Shown: positions 59,368 through 64,000 of the stretch, one piece after another
How positions within the stretch are numbered: the first letter of the stretch is position 1
Layout of the letters: every line of letters begins with the position of its first letter
From: Amoebidium appalachense
Lineage: Eukaryota > Ichthyosporea
Direction of reading: 5' to 3'
Length of the DNA: 64,000 bases
Assembly (NCBI GenBank): GCA_963693365.1
Contig: CAVNZM010000002.1
Span: 3,534,001 to 3,598,000 of the forward strand
Notes under the pieces: model-generated
Database searches by the model: none
Seen by the model: the letters and a program-made list of their open reading frames with translations, nothing else
Told to the model about the DNA's origin: nothing
Translations under genes and position numbers: made by a program

Positions 59368-60303
59368 GCGCGTGTCATTTCATGTTTCTATTCTGCATTC
59401 ACCCTCATTCTTTCCACATGTATTCCTTTCTCTGTGTTTATCTCACGTACGCTCCCTTCACACCGACCTCTGCACTCCCCCTCCCCTCCACACCCTCACC
59501 CCTCCAACACACACACACACCCGGCCCTCCCTCCCTCCCCCCCCCCCCCCCTTACCCTCCCCCCCCCCCCCCCCTCCTCCCCGGACCCGTGTTTCTACCT
59601 TCCCCCTCCTCTCTCCCCCCCAATCAACCCCCCCCCCCCTCAACCCCCCCCCCCCCTCCCCCCCCGGCCCGCGATCCTACTCCCCCCTATCCACCCCCTC
59701 GCCCCCCTCATCTTTTTTCTTCCCCCTTTCCTCAAGCACCGACCTTCTGTGTGTGATTTTTTACTCCGTACCACCAGTGTCCCCCCCCCCCCCCCCCCCC
59801 CCCCCCCAACCCCACCCCCACCCACGTTCTCTCCCGGGGTGTCTGTTGCTTTCCCGCCGTGCTTCAATCCCTTTACTCCTTAAACCGTTTAGATTAGGTC
59901 CACCCCCCATTTCTGCCTTTCACATGAGTGACCACACAGAATTCCCCCCACCATTCCCGCCGTTTCTCTCTCCCCAGTTTTTAACTTGTTGCCGGTTGTG
60001 GGCAATGAGCACACAGTGTTGTTGAATTTGGCCTATGGTTTGTTGGTTAGGGACGGAAATTCAATCCAACCCCCCCCCCCCTCCCCTCCCCCCCCCCCCC
60101 CCCCCCCAAAAAAAAAAAAAAAAAAAAAAAAAAAAGCCACCGCCACCACTACCGTGCCGGTCTATGTCATGCAATGGACTACACCAGGGTCTTTAATGCA
60201 AGTTCTTTTTCTTCGAACCGTACATAGCCTTCTTACTCGATCTCCACACACCCACATACAGGCACTTACACAAATACGCACACTCGCGCACGTACACACA
60301 CAC

Positions 60304-60339
<36 letters not shown>

Positions 60340-60593
60340 TTACAGGCACACGTGTTTGCAGCACTCACCAAGGCATGTCTAATCCAAAGTCGGGAGACAA
60401 GCAACTACCAAAGATCTGGTCGGACAGATAAGGGTGTCAGCGCCTTTTGCCAGGTTTGTATGTGTGTGTGTGTGTACGTTTGTGTTTCTCTCTGTGTGTG
60501 TGGTGGTGGTGGTTGGAGAGAGGTTGGGGGGGGAGGGAGGGTCCACATACGTGTTTGTGGCGCCTGTGCAGGCATGTGTGTGTGTGTGGACGA

Positions 60594-60651
<58 letters not shown>

Positions 60652-60684
60652 CGCGCGCGCGCGCGTGCGCGCGCGTATGTTTGT

Positions 60685-60745
<61 letters not shown>

Positions 60746-61173
60746 CCGTGATTCTGTGTGTGAGTATATGTGTGTGTTTTATGGAAGGAGGGGGGGGGAG
60801 GGGAGAGGGGGGGGAGGGGGGAGAAGGTCACAGTTGGGGGCAGTTTGTGTGTGGTTGAGCATGTGGGCGTGTAGGTATATGTGTATGCACGCTATGTATG
60901 TGGACGTTTTTCTGCTCTGGGGGTTGGTTTTAATTTGGATGGATATTTTTTTCGCGTCTCTCGATCTTCCGTCCTTCTTTTCCCTTTTCTTTATTTTTTT
61001 TTCTTTTTCTTTTTTTTTTTTTTCTTTTCTTTTTTTTTGGGGGGGGGGGGTGGGGGGGTGGGGGGAGGAAGGGATGTTCGTCTGAAACCGGAATGTTCCC
61101 ACCCAGATGCATGTCCCCCTCCATTTTGCTTGTTTAATCCACGTTCTTGGCCCGTCCAAGTGTTAACCGGCTA

Positions 61174-61217
<44 letters not shown>

Positions 61218-61779
61218 ACCCCCCCCCCCCCCCCCCGTGTTCTCCCTCCCCCACCCCACGTTGCACCATTTGATAAGTTTTGATGGGAGGTGGGGGGAGG
61301 AAGGGGGTAGAGGAGGGAGGGGGAAGTGGGGAGTTCCATTTTTGAAACATTTAGCCACACACCTATTAGTGCCCCTATCGGATTGGTTCCGTAATACTGT
61401 TTGCACGTGCCTGTATGCTCGTAGCTTTATCACCCTGGATAACCTTTCATCACCTTGGCTAACCCCCCCCCCCCCCCTTTCATACCCACCCTGGCCATCC
61501 CTCACTATCGCCACACTCGCCATCCCCCTCCCCCCCCCCCCCCCCCCAAACAAAAAACAAAACAAAAAAAACCGCACACACAGGTGCTCTCTATTACTGT
61601 TCGTAGCAACCTGACCGAGGGTGTGGGTGTGATTCCACCTGAGAATTCCAATGGCTCGGCACCAGCCAATAAGGAAGAGCTGCCTTACGTAAGGACCCTG
61701 AACAGCCTGCTACCCCCTGAGATCAGAGCCGTGGCCTGGGCACCCGTGGGACCGGAATTTAATGCACGGTGTGTGTGGT

Positions 61780-61839
<60 letters not shown>

Positions 61840-61906
61840 GCGTGTGCGTGTGCGTGTGCGTGTGTGTTCATGTGTGTGTGGGCGTGCGTGCGTGTGTTTG
61901 TGTGCT

Positions 61907-61937
<31 letters not shown>

Positions 61938-62611
61938 TGTGTGTGTGTGTGTGCACGTCGTACGCTGTCTGTGTCTGTGCCTGTACCTGTGCGTCTGTCG
62001 GCAAGAGGGATGAAGGAAGAGGGGGAGCGGCGGGTTTGGGAGGTTACACGGTGGCTGGGTGGTTTGAGTGTTTTTTTTTTTTTTTTTGGGGGGGGGGGGG
62101 GTGGGGAGGGGGGGGGGGGGGGGGGGGATTTCGGTAGAGTGGATGTTAGAAAAGCGCGGGTAAAAGGCGAGAGGGAGGGACTGCATAACTGGCATCGTGC
62201 TGTCCGTCGTGAGTATGTACTTAGGACCCTGTCACACACTCTAACCCCCCTCCTCCCCCCCCCTTTTTCTCCTCTTCCCTCTGCTCTCACAGGTTCAGCT
62301 GCCTGTGCCGTACGTATAAGTACTACTTCAGAAGGGGGAATCTGGACATCGAGGTGGGTCAAGGGGGGAGAAAAGAGCCTGTGTGTGTGTGCGTGTATTG
62401 GTAGAGGGGGGGGGGGGGGGGGGGTTAGAGGAGCTAGAGACAGGGCCAAACACACGTTTCTCACCGATCAAAATTTAAAACCAACTTGATACAACGGTAT
62501 CACACAGAGTATTCAAAAACACCATCCTAAATGATATGCTCAAATATTAAAGTTTGAGGGGGGGGGGGGAGGGGGGAGGACCGGGGGGGGGGGGGGGGGG
62601 GAGGGGGGAGG

Positions 62612-62642
<31 letters not shown>

Positions 62643-62946
62643 GAAGGGGGTGGATGGGAGGCTCGAGACACTCCCTGAAAAACAAGCTTCTCGCCTGCCA
62701 AAGCTAATACGAACTTGATACAACGTTATCACACAGAACATTTAACACCCTCCTAAATGATATGTTTTGTTTCCTGTAGGCCATGCACACGGCAGCACTG
62801 CACTACATTGGTGAGCATGATTACCGCAACCTGTGCAAGATGGATGTGACCAATGGCGTCACCAACCACATACGCACCATCCTGAGCTTCACCGTGCATA
62901 AGATTCCCGGCACACCAGACTCCATGTATGTGTGTGGCTACAGGAA

Positions 62947-63025
<79 letters not shown>

Positions 63026-63246
63026 ATTCCCCCTCATGCATACTCTTCATGTGTGCCTTGTACTCTGCATTGTGTTGTCAATCATGAATGTGTACTCATA
63101 CTCTGCTACCCCCCTTGGGTTCTCCCTGAGGATGGGCTCTGCTTATGACGCATACTGTGCGCATGGCTGATGTTGCATACTTGAATGTTTGCCTTTGCAT
63201 GTGTCCTTCGTGTATGCGTACTTCGTACCGTGTTCCGCATTCAAAC

Positions 63247-63287
<41 letters not shown>

Positions 63288-63643
63288 CCGTGCGCGCGCA
63301 CACACACACACACCCTGAAGAAGAAGGAAAAAAAAGAAACGAAGCCCCTGAGATATCCGTCCTGTTTCAATGCCTCTGTAATAATTATTTCTCCACCACC
63401 AAATACATCCCCACCCTGAAGTTTGCTTCGTACGATGGAACACATACTAACCATTACCCCCCCCCCCCCCTCGCCCTTCTCTTCCTTTGCACGTGCACCC
63501 CCCCCCCCCCCTTCCCCCCTTCCAGACCCCCCCAGGAGCAGATTTTCGAATTTGAGGTTGTGGGGAGGGCTTTTCTTTGGCACCAAGTGAGATGCATGGT
63601 GGCCATACTGTTTCTGGTGGGCCAGGGATTGGAGGAGCCAGAG
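58672..63643 (+). CDS. PUS3: tRNA pseudouridine(38/39) synthase PUS3, N-terminal six exons
   Basis: Isomerises uridine 38/39 in the tRNA anticodon stem-loop. Exons are 58672-58971, 60346-60453, 61584-61768, 62293-62353, 62780-62925 and 63526-63643. All phases join, giving 306 codons so far. The ATG at 58672 has a good context (aacATGG). The Lys/Arg-rich N-terminus with a short heptad stretch is followed by [20 protein letters not shown]. The catalytic loop is [14 protein letters not shown] with Asp128. Later marks are [41 protein letters not shown] and [19 protein letters not shown]. The order matches animal and yeast PUS3/Deg1. The rest of the catalytic domain and the C-terminal tail lie beyond the right edge. 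A two-codon upstream ORF (ATG at 58637) precedes the start. Confidence 0.96.
59281..59367. repeat. Poly-C then (CA)n in PUS3 intron 1
   Basis: C run followed by CA to about 59365. C-rich sequence continues at 59530-59810 and 60070-60107. Confidence 0.9.
60457..60750. repeat. (GT)n and poly-G in PUS3 intron 2
   Basis: GT starts within 10 bases of the donor. Pure GT at about 60599-60650, a CG-repeat patch (60651-60675) that is a Z-DNA candidate, and poly-G about 60698-60744. Confidence 0.9.
61173..61236. repeat. Poly-C in PUS3 intron 2
   Basis: About 63 bases of C with a single interruption. Confidence 0.9.
61769..61935. repeat. (GT)n starting at the PUS3 exon 3 donor
   Basis: The donor itself is GTGTGTGTGG, so the repeat includes the splice site. 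Confidence 0.9.
63030..63246 (+). repeat. Two GGGCTC-family repeats in PUS3 intron 5
   Basis: A 5'-truncated copy (63030-63115, starting at CATGCATACTCTTCATG) is followed by a unit A (63120-63246) with a 22-bp internal deletion relative to the 28-kb copy and a long poly-C tail. Sense with PUS3. Confidence 0.75.
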
Positions 63644-63645
63644 GT

Positions 63646-63894
<249 letters not shown>

Positions 63895-64000
63895 TTTGCA
63901 AGTGCATGGGTGTGCTCAAGCGCATCGCGTTTGGATTGGTTTCGTAGTTTCATGCCCACGTGTTTCTTTGGAATGTTTCTCTTCGCCACATTCTTCCACA

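Overview
This window is eukaryotic nuclear DNA from an intron-rich, repeat-rich genome. Every confident gene is cut by GT-AG introns of about 0.2-1.4 kb filled with long poly-C/poly-G runs, (CA)n, (GT)n, (CT)n and (GA)n. The gene set (animal-type ferritin heavy chain, MOB1, PUS3, glyoxalase II, a CBM48 protein, plus a complete arginine deiminase, an enzyme that is patchy in eukaryotes) suits a holozoan, either a unicellular relative of animals or an early-branching invertebrate. The species cannot be told from the sequence.

Layout. 1-2.3 kb: 5' two exons of glyoxalase II on the minus strand, running off the left edge. 2.3-3.0 kb: a shared divergent promoter region. 3.0-6.3 kb: complete ferritin gene (+). 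8.0-12.3 kb: MOB1 (-), five exons, lacking only a tiny first coding exon. 14-20.8 kb: no recognised gene. 20.8-22.1 kb: a small glycogen-binding (CBM48) protein (+). 25-29 kb: two exons of an unidentified plus-strand gene. 29.6-29.9 kb: a weak minus-strand gene start. 30-33 kb: inverted repeats, a mobile-ORF relic and unassigned coding-like segments. 34.7-36.9 kb: a small single-RRM protein (+). 37.3-37.9 kb: a MITE-like element. 39.7-40.2 kb: an orphan intronless ORF (-). 42.55-45.54 kb: a composite LTR retroelement with four LTRs and a 5-bp target duplication. 48.7-56.6 kb: arginine deiminase (+), 11 exons. 58.7 kb to the right edge: PUS3 (+), six exons, incomplete.

The genes are independent housekeeping functions and do not form a pathway cluster: methylglyoxal detoxification, iron storage, Hippo/mitotic-exit signalling, glycogen sensing, RNA binding, arginine catabolism and tRNA pseudouridylation.

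The most unusual signal is in the introns. A short repeat family with the core GATGGGCTCTGC, often ending in a poly-C tract, occurs about 25 times. Wherever the gene is known, every copy lies inside an intron and in the sense orientation of its host gene. None was seen in the long gene-free stretches. Alongside it are tandem duplications of splice sites (the MOB1 exon 3 donor and the arginine deiminase exon 5 acceptor), and GT repeats growing from donors with CA repeats abutting acceptors.
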